64,000 nt of DNA from Crocodylus rhombifer (Eukaryota > Chordata > Crocodylia > Crocodylidae). The stretch spans positions 1-64,000 of the forward strand of contig JAVSML010019189.1 of the NCBI GenBank assembly GCA_038503035.1, read 5' to 3'. Shown here in pieces: positions 34,901 to 45,665 of this stretch; position 1 is the stretch's first letter; every line of letters starts with the position of its first letter. A model generated the notes under the pieces. The model saw only the letters and a list, made by a program, of their open reading frames with translations, searched no databases and was not told where the DNA came from. The position numbers were made by a program, and so were the translations under genes.

Positions 34901-35128
34901 CTGGGAGTGTCATGCCTACTCCTCCCCCACCCTCACATAGGTGGAGGCAGGGGGACCGGTAGGGTGACGAGCATGCCAGACATCCACCAGGGACTAGTCT
35001 GCCAGTGGTGGCCCACTGTCCGACTGGTCCTGTGGCTTGGTTCTGCTCCCTGCTCAACCAGTCTCACGCGTCTAGGTTAACGTTAAAGTTCCCACCAAGG
35101 ACCAGGCACTCAAGAGGGTTGAGGGTGC
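34901..35128 (-). pseudogene. Tx1/L1-like endonuclease, part after LTR break
   Basis: Begins with LVLGGNFNVNLDA, the GGDFN-type catalytic block, exactly where the endonuclease was cut by the solo LTR. Asp is replaced by Asn (GGNFN), which would disable the enzyme. Confidence 0.75.
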
Positions 35129-36104
35129 TGTCGCAGGGCATTGAAGTGCCCTGCTCCTAGAAAGAGTTACAGGTGCCAGTTGCCGGGGCAACCACAGGTT
35201 GGTCAGCTGACCAGAAGGGGGCAGGGCCTGGCCTATATAAACAACCCAGGCTGAGGCCAGAGTCAGTTCCCTTCTGGAAGCCAAGGAAGAGGGAGCTCTG
35301 CTAGGAGGAGGCAGAGCAGAAAAGCCTGATGGCCTGAGCAGTGTCAGCTTGATGATACTGGGTGGAGGAAACCCTGATAGCGATATGAATGAAGGTTAGG
35401 CAGTGGGCTTGGAATTTAAGTTATAACACAGGACTGTGAGTTTTCTGTTTTGTAGTTGTGTAAGACCGGAGGACCGGGTGAGGCTGTAGGGGTTGGAGGA
35501 GGCCTCATAGGAGCTTCCCAGTAGCGTGGGGGTTCCGGCGCTGCGTTTTGGGGTATATCAACCCCGGCCCCAGTGTGGGCAGTATTGCGGGGAAAGCCCC
35601 AGTGCGGCCGCAGGCGAGAAGCCCCAGTAGGGCGCAAGACCCGGAAAGGGGGTCTGGAGGCCAGGCATGGCTACGGCCACATGAGCCTCAACTGTAAGGA
35701 GCCCAGGGGGTGCAAGACCCAAGAAGGGAGTCCGGGGGCCAGGCACGGCTATGGCTACCTGAGCCTCGATTGTGGGGATTGTGAGGAAAGGCCCCAGTGC
35801 AGGAAGGGGATCGCGAGGCAAGGCCCCAGTGTGGGTGGGGATCGCAAGGCAAGGTCCCAGGGCGGGCGAGAGCACGGGAGACAGGCCCCAGAGCTTTGGG
35901 TGTACCGTGTCACTGAAGGCAGGGCACAGACTGGGACATCTCAAGGCACTGTGCCAAAGAGGGTAGAAAGGCAGCCTCCCTTTAACAATATTACCATCAA
36001 AGACGTGACGGGTGAGATAGCGAGGGTGCATTGAACCCGATTTGGCACGGTAGGTAGGGGGCACTAGAGGAGTTCACGGCACCCCTAGGTCGTGTCCTGC
36101 CACA
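35129..36104 (+). mobile_element. Solo LTR, GC-rich family, copy 2 (inside Tx1/L1-like endonuclease)
   Basis: 976 bp, TG...CA ends. Colinear with the reverse of 19011-20380: same X-box-like GTTGCCGGGGCAAC (35179-35192), TATATAA (35234-35241), '(a/g)ggaccgggtgaggctgtagggg', GC-rich repeats with CCCCAGTG words, and the 'ttaccatcaaagac' 3' block. Probable 4-bp duplication GTGC/GTAC with one mismatch. Confidence 0.85.
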
Positions 36105-36500
36105 GTACTAATGTAAGTGGCCACCTGGCAGAAAAAATCCGCCAACTCCAGGTCCCTCGCAAGGGGTGTACACATTCAGAAGGTTCCGGACCAGCCCCTG
36201 CACTTGGACCCAAAGATGCAGCAGGTGGCCCGGCACCACCTCAACATCCTGGAGAACCTCCAGCTGCAGGCCTGGGGAGAACAAGGTGGCCATCCTGCAA
36301 GAGGTGGCCGAGAGGTGACTAAAAAAGACCCTGCCTCCCCACTCCAGCTGCCAATTAGGCTTGTTGGCTGCAGTTGTCAGGGCCTCCTGCAAGAATACCA
36401 CGGGGTACCCTCTGTCCTGAAGGAAGGAGAGCACCTGGCATCTCCAGAGACCCTTCCTAAAGCTGTGGACATTGAGGGTTGCAATCTTAAATGACCTCAT
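36105..36500 (-). pseudogene. Tx1/L1-like ORF2 start: endonuclease N-terminal half
   Basis: Open from ATG at 36500. APE-type endonuclease blocks: KIATLNVHSFR, VVFLQEALT, and the LLNVYTP strand. The ATG overlaps the ORF1 TGA (36497-36500), suggesting termination-reinitiation. Cut at 36105 by the solo LTR. Confidence 0.8.
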
Positions 36501-37640
36501 GGCTGATGGGGTGGAGTGGATGGTTTAGCAGGGGACTCATGCATCTCAATGCCCAGTGTGAGGCCCATCGGCTCACACAGTGCCCTCCCATAAGTATAGA
36601 GGGCATCTATGAAACTGTGGGCCTGCCTATAGATCTGGGCATTGCAGCTTTTGGACCCCTTGCCTTCCCCTGTCAGTGCCCTTGCAGTGGTGAGGATGCT
36701 GTCAAAATCTCTCCAGCAGTCCAAGGCGAGCTGTACTTTGCTGGTGGACTGACAGGTGTAGTCACGGTCAAGAGATACAAGTAGCTCATCCCTAAAGACC
36801 ACTGGGACTGAGAAGTCTGCAGGCTCCACAGAGCCTGCCGGTTCTTGGGCATCTTCCTCCTGGTCCTGGGGTTCAGTTGGCTCCTTAGGTACTGTCTGAA
36901 CCCCCCAGTCCGCTAAGACCTTGGACTCTGGCTGGGATTGGGAGAGCTCTGCATCCCCTTGAGATGGGGGCAGGGGTAAGGGTAGGGGCAGGGTTCCCTC
37001 ACAAGATGGCAGGCCATAGCTGGAACCCTGTGAGGGCTGCATGGTGTCCCTGGCAAGATCGACTGTTGGTCCGGGGAATGCCACCCCAACCACCTGTGGG
37101 GTGGGACCACTGGGCGGGCTAGTAGCGGGGTTTGACTGGGAGTCGGGAGGAGAAGACCCATCAGGCACCGGGGTGGCATCAGTGCTTGTCTCGGGGTCTT
37201 GGAAGAGGGGACTTTCTCCCTCAGAACTCACTGGAGTGAGCCCCAGGACCCTCATCTCCCCTAGATCATTGGAGGGAAAGGGCTCCACTGATGGACCTTG
37301 CATTGGGTCAGCCTTAGCCTTGGGGCCTGTGGTCTCACAGGATGGACCCTGGCCAGTGGTGTGAGGGGCCTCCTCCATGGGCTCCTGCTCAGGTCTGTCC
37401 AGCAGCCCCAAAAGCTCCTCCACAAGAATCACTTGTTTGATCTTTCCTGGGGGTGGGGTGTCAGGTGCAGCCAGGGAGGCCCCTGCCAGCTAGGCTACTC
37501 CCTCCCCCTGTGTGGTGGTCTTGAGGGGGAGGTGTCCTCCATATCAGAGGGCTCCAGCTATGGCCAAGCCTTCCTTTGGACTTTGAGCCTGGAGGGGACC
37601 TGTACCTGGTCCTCAGCTGTGTGCTCCCCTGTCAGAATTA
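36497..37640 (-). pseudogene. Tx1/L1-like ORF1
   Basis: A 311-codon open stretch (37432-36497) preceded by in-frame relics to about 37640. Pro/Ser/Glu-rich N-terminal part, basic motif near the start (SRLKVQRKAWP), and a more structured C-terminal ~80 residues (LALDCWRDFDSILTTAR ... FIDALYTYGRAL). The matching copy is at 12767-13880. No enzymatic domain; presumably the RNA-binding ORF1 protein. Confidence 0.65.
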
Positions 37641-37700
37641 AAGAAACTGGAGGCCCCATGCCCCTCAGCGCCATGCACCTCTCCTAGTTCTGGCCAGAGG

Positions 37701-38041
37701 GCAGTCCGAGAAAGTGGCTCTGAGAGGTCAGAGCACACATTCAATAAGCTCCACTACCCCAGCATGGGCAGGAGGATTGGAGTCAGGAGTGGAACTGTAG
37801 GTTGCAGTGTCCCTCAGGAAGTTGGGGTGAGGCAGAGTGCAGAGCAGAGCCAGAGTAAGCAACAGTGCCTGAGACTGAGTAGAGCTGACTGTCTGTAACC
37901 ACTCTCCTGTGCCCTCCATCTCTGTTCTCATGGAGCATCCCTCCATCTCCTCTGGAAACAGAAGAAGTGCAGATGAACATGGGACTTCCCATCTCCCTGA
38001 TTGCCAGCACTGCCAGACTCCTCCCTGAGCTGCAAGCCTCC
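37701..38041. other. No recognised feature
   Basis: Nothing beyond short open frames. Confidence 0.4.
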
Positions 38042-38440
38042 AGATCTGCATGCAGACAGAAGGCTGCTGCTGCTGCCTGGGACCAGTAGCAGCAGCAGTC
38101 TTCCCAGACCTAGGCATGGGTCCCAGCAACAGTGGCAGCCTCCTGTCATCCGGTGCACAGATCTGGGGTCCTGCACCCCTGGGAGGAGTCAGGCACAGCC
38201 CCGCAGCCCTCCTGGGGGTGCAGGTCCCCGGATCTGCATGCCAGATGACAGGAGGCTGTTGCTGCTACCTAGCGCCAGCAGCAGCACCCAGCGCCGGTCC
38301 TACGCAGCAGTGGCAGCCTCCTCTCACCTGGTGCACAGATCAGAGGAGCCACACACCTAGGGGGAGTCCCACACAGCCTTGCAGCCCTCCTGGGAGTGCG
38401 GTCCCCAGGATCTGTGCACTGGATGACAGGAAGCTGTCTG
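38042..38440 (+). repeat. ~180-bp tandem repeat, about 2.2 copies
   Basis: Units start at 38042, 38229 and 38408 with 'gatctgcatgc(c)aga'-type words; each holds CTG/CAG triplets, 'agtggcagcctcct', 'ggtgcacagatc' and 'cagccctcctggg'. Copies are roughly 80% alike by eye. Confidence 0.75.
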
Positions 38441-38776
38441 CAAGTGTCACTAGTTCTGCTTTGAACTGTTTGAGGTGCAGTTTCCCAGAAATCTCTTCAC
38501 CTATCTTCTTGAAACTTAGCAGGCATCATACCCTCAGAAGGGGCTACCATTCATGCAATTTTCATTCAAATCAGTCAAGAAATGACAACGTTTTAGGCAT
38601 TTTCATGATTCCCCATTATAGCCTATGGGAGAAACACGTCGAAACAGCAAGGCAGTTTCGGTGAAACAAAATGGAACAGTGCTTTGAAATGAAACAAAAT
38701 GATGAAATGAAACACTGCCCCTTTGAAACAATGAAAAGGACATCAAAATAAAATGGTGCTGTTTTGCACAGCCCTA
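38441..38776. repeat. GAAAC-rich repeat, possible hAT relic
   Basis: Many 'gaaacaaaatg' words, ending in 'tttgcacagccctag', which resembles a hAT-type terminus. The other end is not found. Confidence 0.4.
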
Positions 38777-40037
38777 GTGAGCAGGACTGTATTGCAGCCT
38801 CTGTATTGCAACCTCTCTATAGCTCCTTCAGAAAGCTCTTCACATATGACCTACCACTAGAAGGTAGCCACCTCTAAAGAAAAATGCAGCTGGCACAGCT
38901 GGCAGGATGCAGCAGCCCCCTGTTGCACGCTTGGCTGCAGCTGCACTTTGAAGTGCTTCAAATGTTACAAATGTCCCTACCCTACTCTAAGTCTTCATTT
39001 CCGGAAACCAGGTCTGCAGCCTGACCTGGGCTTCTGTGAACTGCATATTAGCAGTAGGGGCTGTCAAAAGGCACTCCAGTATGCATCTGATGCCATGTGA
39101 CTCAGCATCTTTCCCAGGATATCAAAATTAACAACAGTCATGTCCTGGAATGTCTCATTCCTTGCCTGTGTTAAGGAAGTCAGTTTAGTTTGTTGCCTAC
39201 TGGGTTGGAAAAAATGGGGAAAGGATTGCATTAGAGACAAAAACCTTTCTCCTTTATATCCCTGGCTTTTCTGCAGAAGTAGGATTTGAAGTCCTGCTAA
39301 AAAATAACTCTCTACTTTTATTCTGAATGCCTGCTGCACTTACAATCCAGTGACTTTATCTGTGCAGGTAATGCATCTGCAGAGCTCTGAGAATTTGCCA
39401 GTCTGACTGAGCCAAGGTAGCCTAGTACCTGCTTCCAGGAGTGGCCAGTGCCAGTTGCTTCAGGAAAGGGCACAGGGATCCCTACCTAGTATTAATTCTG
39501 GAGTAGCCTCCCCATCTGGGAGTTTTTCTTTGCCCCTCTCATCAGAGCTTGACTTGTTCCCTACCAGGAGAGTTTTATGCCTCAAAAATATTTGCTATTT
39601 AATTTAGCTCTAGATTTGACATCATAAGGTAAATGACTTGTCATCATATATGCAGATCCCACTGACCTAGTGGCTTCAGTGAGAATCACAGAGTTGGAAA
39701 GGACATCAAAACTGATCTAGTTCAACCTCCATGAGGTATTTTTTCCACATGATCTTATAGCAATGAGTTTTATAGTTTTGTTGTGCAAACATGTGTTCCC
39801 TTGAATTGGTTTATAAATGTGCTGCCTGTCTTTTCAGTTCAATATGCCCTTGATCTTGTATGATGGATAAAGAGAAGGATAAAGAGAAGTATTTGTATAC
39901 AGACACTGTATACAAACCCCAGCCCCTGAAACCTGTAACATAAAATGTAAGAACACTTTTCAACACGAGTAATATTGTGTGAATGGAGCTAGTGACAAAC
40001 AATTCAAGCACACAGACAATGGCATACATTTGGAGTA
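38777..40037. other. HBZ 3' flank, no gene
   Basis: Unique-looking sequence apart from an old CR1-type tail at 39690-39760 (minus strand; 'cacagagttggaaaggaca' and 'ctagttcaacctcc'). Confidence 0.5.
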
Positions 40038-40043
40038 TTTATT
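40038..40043 (-). other. HBZ: HBZ polyadenylation signal (AATAAA)
   Basis: Canonical signal on the minus strand, about 125 bases after the HBZ stop codon. Confidence 0.8.
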
Positions 40044-40168
40044 GATTTTTTTAAGGACAGGACCCAGGTCTATGAATTCACAAAGCACACAAGGCAAAGG
40101 TAGTGTATTCCCAAGTTCTGCTGCCATGGCCCGCTGCAGGAGCACATCTCTCACTCTGAAGAAGCAGT

Positions 40169-43160
40169 TTATCTGTATTTCTCAGTCAGAACAGAGGAAA
40201 CCTTGGACAGAAACTTGTCCCATGCAGCATGAACTTCAGGGGTAAAGTCATTGGGGTAGTGAGCAGCCACAGAGCACAGGATGCAGTGGGAAAGCAGCTG
40301 CAAGAGAAGAGGATAGAAACAAATTCAATGGAACTGCCTGAAATCACAGTCCTCTGAGCAGGGAGATGACAGAACAGGACTCTGCCTTTAGAGAAACAGA
40401 TGTTCCCATCTGTCATGCTACCTGGGGCTGACATGACCTACTTGCTGAGAAATGTGCCTTTAATTCCTTGTGCATGGAAGAAAAATCATTGCTTAATACT
40501 GTCTTTGTGCAAAAGACCCCACCCACTCCACAAAAGGGAAATACAAAGTAAGCATGAATCCCCTGGGAATCTTAGGTCACCTAGCCATGGAGAGTCAGTA
40601 GTATTCTCCTATATTCATATGATGAAGAGTCATAGATTACAAAGCCAAAAGGCAAATGCAAGCATCTAGTCTGACCTCATGTATAGCTCAGAACATAGGA
40701 CTTCCCTGAATTAATTCCTCTCTGAACTAGAGCAGGAAAACAATTAATCTTGGTTTAAAAATTGGAGGAGGCACAGACAGGATGATACGACTTCCCCAAG
40801 TTTGCAAAGTATTCCAGTAGCATCACTGCGCTTGGAACCCAGAGCTTTTGACTTCTAACCCAGTGCTCAACCTATGAAAGCACATCAGAAACAGGCAACC
40901 CCACTAAAGGCAGGAGATTTAGCAAGTACAGAAGTAAGCAACTTAAGGACTACATAGCCTCACTGGTGAGAGTGAAGTTGCAGCCTCACTCGCAAGGCTC
41001 AGAATGAAAATACAGTACCTTCATCTCTGAATTGCAAGGCCTAGCTCTATTGTGCTGTATGGAGAAGTCCACCCACTTAAGTGGCTTGCATTGTCTAAGC
41101 CAGAGATCCACAGACCCTCTCTCCTCTATCTCTGGACATTCACTCACCTTGAAGTTTACAGGGTCAACTCTGAGGATGTAGGCATGCAGCTCACTAAGCT
41201 TGGCCAAGGCACCTTCAATGTCATCAATGTTCTTGACAGCCTCCCCAATGGCACCCAAGACCTTGGAGCCATGGCCACGAAGCTGCACAGAACCATGGCT
41301 AAGGTCAAAGTGAGGAAAATAGGTTTTGGTTTGGGGGAAGCTTGAAAAAAGCCTGGAAGAGAAAATCAGAAATGGCTTCAGGAATGGAAACTGCACTGAA
41401 CACCTGAAACAGCCTTGAGAAATAGGGCTGTAGCCCCAGCTCCTGTAAAGGACAAACACTTGTGCCTGCTGCTCTAGTACAAATGTTACAGGACGTTTAC
41501 TAGTCCACATGTGCAATTATATTTGAGTAACATATAGCATGATTTCTTTGTCCTAAGCAAACAGTGACATCAGGCCAAATTATTCGTGGTGTACCAAAAA
41601 AGTCACTAGAGTTATACAAGTGTGGAATTTGGTTCCTCCTTTTCAAGTGAGTTTAAGTAACCTAGTTTACATTTAAATCTTGAAATGGACTGGTATTTTA
41701 CATTTACTTTCTTTTTTGGACTAAATATCCTAACTCCCCCACAAAATTGCCTGCACCTTTGGTATTTTGTTTTCTCCAGTGGAAACAAGTTGCAGTTCCT
41801 GAGGCTAACTAGTAGAGTATGAACCTTTAGAATTAATTTATACAGAAATATTTCATGATCCCGAATCCTTGCTTTAATTGCTATACATGGTACTATAAAT
41901 CCATAAAGGATCATCAGAACATTTAAAATTAGCTTATAAATAACACAAACGTTCAAAAAATATCTCCTGGAGAATTCAAGACAACTCGAATCAGCTGCCA
42001 GGTTCTTTCCCTCCTTTTGTGCCAACTAAGTTAAGTAACTTTGGGTGTATTTCTACTGAAAAGAACACAAATCTCTCCAATCATAGAAGAGGTTGTTCCC
42101 AAATTTCAACATGGTTCATTTGAAATTGGAGGTGTGGAGGAAAGTAGTGTACCTAACATATTCATGTATAGTTTCCCAATTGTGGCAGCAAAAGGCTATC
42201 TAGTTATATTTAAATAGATCTTTCAGTCACCTAATAGTCACACTTGGTTTGAGGTGATACACATTCTTATAGGAAGATAACATTTTCTCCTATGTATGTT
42301 ACACATCAAACAGAACACTGAGACATGATTCCAGCTACCTGATTGATTTTCCAGTATATTGTCACTCTTCCAGCAAGGTCCAGCACTTGCCAACTAAAGC
42401 TGCACATTACACACCTAACAAATTCTATATTCTTGCCACTTCTTTACATGCTCTGCTTATAATTATGATAACCTTAGGACATGGCATGAGCTGGGTATTA
42501 ATCACTGTGTGGAGTTCCTTGCCTGTATTAGACATTATGGACTCCTCTCAGCTGTTATCCTGGGAAAGTCCAATAGAGCTGAATAGGAAACTATATTCTT
42601 ACCATAGGGTTTTGAAAATGTAATAGATTTTGATGGGAAGTATCATTTTCTGTTACAGTGTAAGGGTTTTTAGAACAATTTCTATAGAACTCTACTACAT
42701 TCTATTTGTAATTTTTATGTTGCTTATTCTGCAAGAAAGCCCAGGAACATAATCATTGATGTCTGAAGGATACACTTTAAAATATGCCCTCAGCATGTTA
42801 TCCAACAGCCAGCCCACCTTAGCTCTTATTCTGGTAGGACTCTGCGCAACAGGCCCACATTTACCACAATAAATCCAGTTCTGGAATTGTCCGTGTTGCT
42901 GGGCTCATATACACAAGTGGTAAACTTGGTCTACAGAGTATAACAAAGCAAAGTTTTATCTTGATTTCACATTCATTTTGCCCTAAAGTAACTCTAATGA
43001 CCTAGTTATACCAGAGGTCACAGTTAGGCCCAAAAGCAACTAAGCAAAAATGCAGTACTGCTTACCTCTCCAGTGATTCTGCCCCAATGGCATCAGCTTG
43101 AGAAGCCACTTTTCCCCAAATAGCAACCACAGCAGCCTTCTCAGCTTGAGTCAGAGTCAT
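40169..43160 (-). CDS. HBZ: Embryonic alpha-type globin (zeta/pi), three exons
   Basis: Embryonic alpha-like haemoglobin subunit made in primitive red cells. Exons on the minus strand: 43066-43160 (95 bp), 41148-41352 (205 bp), 40169-40297 (129 bp, TAA stop), with GT-AG junctions and 142 codons including Met. Introns are 1713 and 850 bp, far longer than in HBA. Zeta-type marks are the [11 protein letters not shown] start, [16 protein letters not shown], and the LTEKYR end. Distal His58 (RGHGSKV) and proximal His87 (ELHAYIL) are present. Base composition is ordinary, with no CpG island, unlike HBA. The gene is intact. It is named HBZ here by orthology with the mammalian zeta and avian pi genes. 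Confidence 0.96.
40625..40880. repeat. Old SINE/LINE tails in HBZ intron 2
   Basis: 40627-40770 resembles the archosaur/turtle CR1-derived tail on the minus strand ('catagatt', 'catctagtctgacctc'); 40785-40880 has MIR-like words ('acttccccaagtttgca', 'ggaacccagagc'). Confidence 0.45.
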
Positions 43161-43244
43161 TGTGAGAGTTTTGGAGTTTTGAGATCAAAGTCTTCCTATG
43201 ATGAAAATTCAGAACAATTGTGAACCGATTGACTTTGCAGCTGC

Positions 43245-43340
43245 AAATATAAAGGGGAAAGAGAGAGCAAAGCTTGGCTGCTGTCCACTGTTATTGGTCA
43301 CTCTTGGGGCCCACCCAAGGAGGTGGGGTTATCTTATCTC
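43245..43340 (-). promoter_or_regulatory. HBZ: HBZ promoter: TATA-like box, CCAAT, CACCC and tandem GATA sites
   Basis: On the minus strand, a TATA-like TTTATATTT lies at 43245-43253 (~85 bases before the ATG) and CCAAT at 43293-43297. Further upstream is CCCCACC (43322-43328), joined to AGATAAGATAA (43329-43339), two overlapping GATA sites. A KLF-type CACCC box next to paired GATA sites is the classical erythroid promoter grammar. Confidence 0.8.
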
Positions 43341-44518
43341 CCTGTGGAACAATGGCTCCTTCTGTAGGGGGTCCATGCACTGGGTTCCATTCTGGGTTTT
43401 ATCAGCTTCTTACATCTTAACACAGAGGCTGGGAGAGTCACTGACACACTGTACAACTTGAAAAGAAATAACCATTACTATTAATTCTACAGCCTCACAG
43501 GTGTGAGTATGAGGCAGTGCATGGTAGTAGTTACAGATTAGACATTTCAGACACTAATGAGAAGACTGCTATTTCATAAGGAGCTCATTTCCATATCATA
43601 TCTGGAGACAGATTGGGTGTGTTAAACAAAGACTGGTTGAAACCCCTTTGCAGTCCTTGGGAGTTTTGCCATTGAGTTCAATTCTACCAGGATTTGTACC
43701 TTTGTTGCTCCTGCAAAATAATTTGTAACTAATTCTACAATGGCTTTATCATGTGGTATCATTAAAAACGTACATTACTACAGACACCTTATATAAACAG
43801 CAACAGTAATAACGTGCTACACAGCCCCACACACAGAGCAGTGTATCTTGTAGAATTCAGTGTGTGCGCAAAGTATTATTTTACATGTGTGCATGTGCAT
43901 GCACATTGCTTCTTACCTGTAGTATCTGGACTATTCCTTATGTAGTAAAATAACTGGCTCCCAGAATTTGCTTCCTAGACCTAGCTATCTCTCTGGAACA
44001 TTGGCAGAGTTCAGGTCTCTCATTCTTCGCTATACAGTTATTATTCTTTTTAACCATTTTTGTGAGACAGCACTCAAGGCTCCAATCAGGATTGAGATAT
44101 CTATATATCTGATGTACATAAACAGAAAAAATATGGTCCCTGTTTTGAAGTCCAAGAACTTGGAAAACTAAGAATGGTGGTCCCTGCTTTGAAGTCCAAG
44201 GACAGGAAAACATAAGAATGATGGGGGAATGAATGAGGAAGGAAAAGGCTGATTCACATCTAGAATCACTGTGCAAACAAGAAGCAGCCATACACAGCCC
44301 CAGATAAATACTGCTCTACAGAAGGGTGCTTCTATGACTGCAGAGAGGAAACCCATGCTCTCTTTCTGTGACTGTGCCACTGCAGTATTTTGACTGAAAA
44401 ATACAGGTCAGGCCTTGCCAGCTGCATTTTCCTTTAGAGGTGGCTACTTTCCAGTAGTAAGTGATATCTGAAGAGCTTTCTGAAGGAGCTATAGAATGGT
44501 GCAATACAGTCCACTTCT
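43341..44518. other. HBZ upstream flank, no gene
   Basis: No coding signal. A short tandem duplication of about 45 bp (two copies of 'tggtccctg(t/c)tttgaagtccaag') is at 44133-44222. Confidence 0.5.
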
Positions 44519-45180
44519 AAGAACATAAGAAGTGCCATACTGTGTCAGACCAATAGTTAATCTGTCCTAGTATCCTGTCTCTGACAGTGGCAGGAATGGA
44601 TGCTTTAGAGGGAGAGCAATGAACCAGGCATATCTAGAGCAGGGGTGTCAAGCATATGGCTCACAGGTGGGATCTGGCCCGCTGAACCAATCTATCCAGC
44701 CAGCTGGACTACCAATGTGGCCAGGAGGAGTGGTCTGCCATAAAATGGTGATCTATGGCAGGAGGCTGAGTGAGGTCATGCTCTGGCTGCTTTGCTGGTT
44801 GCCACTGCTGAGGTCCTACCTCCTGGTCACTAGCCCCTGCCATGTACCCTGTGCTGGAGTTAGAACTGGAGCTGCTACTACAGCATGGGGCATGCAGTAG
44901 TGGCAGCTGCAGCTCTACATGTTTTGATCTGGAGCTGCTACCACAGCATGTTCCGTGGCAGCTTTCTCATGCCCTGAGCCAGTTCCAGCCTGCAAAGAGC
45001 TCCACAAGTCAGATCTGGCTCAGGGCACAAGATGAGTTTGACACCCCTGACCTAGAGTAATCTGTTCCCTATTCATTATCAGCCCTTGTACCTATCATTA
45101 TTGGTTTAGAGATCCCAGGGGAAATATCTCCAATTCTTTTGTTTAAAGATCAGGTCTGTTAAAACAGTTCTGTTTCAAGA
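44519..45180 (+). repeat. Old dispersed repeat split by a hAT element
   Basis: The parts 44519-44639 ('agaacataagaagtgccata', 'agtatcctgtctctgacagt') and 45050-45180 ('tgttccctattcattatcag') read as one repeat family common in turtles and crocodiles, interrupted by the hAT insertion between them. Confidence 0.6.
44640..45049. mobile_element. hAT non-autonomous transposon
   Basis: Terminal inverted repeats CAGGGGTGTCAA (44640) and TTGACACCCCTG (to 45049), 410 bp. The 8-bp target duplication is ATCTAGAG (44632-44639) versus ACCTAGAG (45050-45057), one mismatch. This is a textbook hAT (Charlie-type) signature; non-coding. Confidence 0.85.
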
Positions 45181-45239
45181 ACCCCTTTGTATCTGGGGCA
45201 TCATTCTTCGTGAGGTAACCCACTAAGCTGTGAACTCTT

Positions 45240-45665
45240 AAACCCAGTGGGCTTGTCTACATGTGGCCCCTGCAAACAGGATTAGCCTAACATTGCCATT
45301 TTTAAAGTGCATTAAGGGCATGTGCCCATATGTGCACACCCTCAATATGCCTTTAAAATGGCAATTTTAGTCTAATCCCACCTAAATTTGTTACCTGCTT
45401 AAAGCAAGTACCAAATTTAAGCTGGCATAGTTAAGTCGCATTAGCCCACGTGTAAACACTTAATGCTCATTAATGCACTGCACTGATGCACATTAGTGTG
45501 GCTGCATGTGTGCTAATGCGACTTAGCTACGCCAGCCTAAATTTAATGTGCGTTAATGCACATTAGCATGTCTACATATAGAAGCATGCCTAAATCGCCT
45601 TAATGCACCTTAAACAAAGGCACATTAAGTTTAGGCATGCATAACTACACGTGTAGATGCATCCA
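45240..45665. mobile_element. MITE with 'CTACACGTG' ends
   Basis: Imperfect terminal inverted repeats, GTCTACATGTG at the left and CACGTGTAGATGCA at the right, and a self-complementary interior rich in 'taatgcacatta'. It shares blocks with 6690-6960, and its ends resemble 54380-54512. Superfamily not resolved. Confidence 0.6.

Larger units (their letters stand above)
31230..37700 (-). mobile_element. Tx1/L1-like LINE copy B, almost full-length but decayed
   Basis: A non-LTR retrotransposon of a type different from CR1: ORF1, ATGA overlap, ORF2 with APE endonuclease, YADD reverse transcriptase and a C-terminal zinc-knuckle region, all on the minus strand. It is interrupted by a CR1 3' piece (31842-32368) and by a solo LTR (35129-36104). 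Coding continuity across both breaks shows they are later insertions. The type assignment rests on the EN and RT blocks and the CCHC-like C terminus. Confidence 0.8.

Noticed and set aside
38050..38664. A 204-codon open frame over the tandem repeat
   Set aside because: The frame follows the ~180-bp repeat units and CTG triplets; there is no start context or domain.
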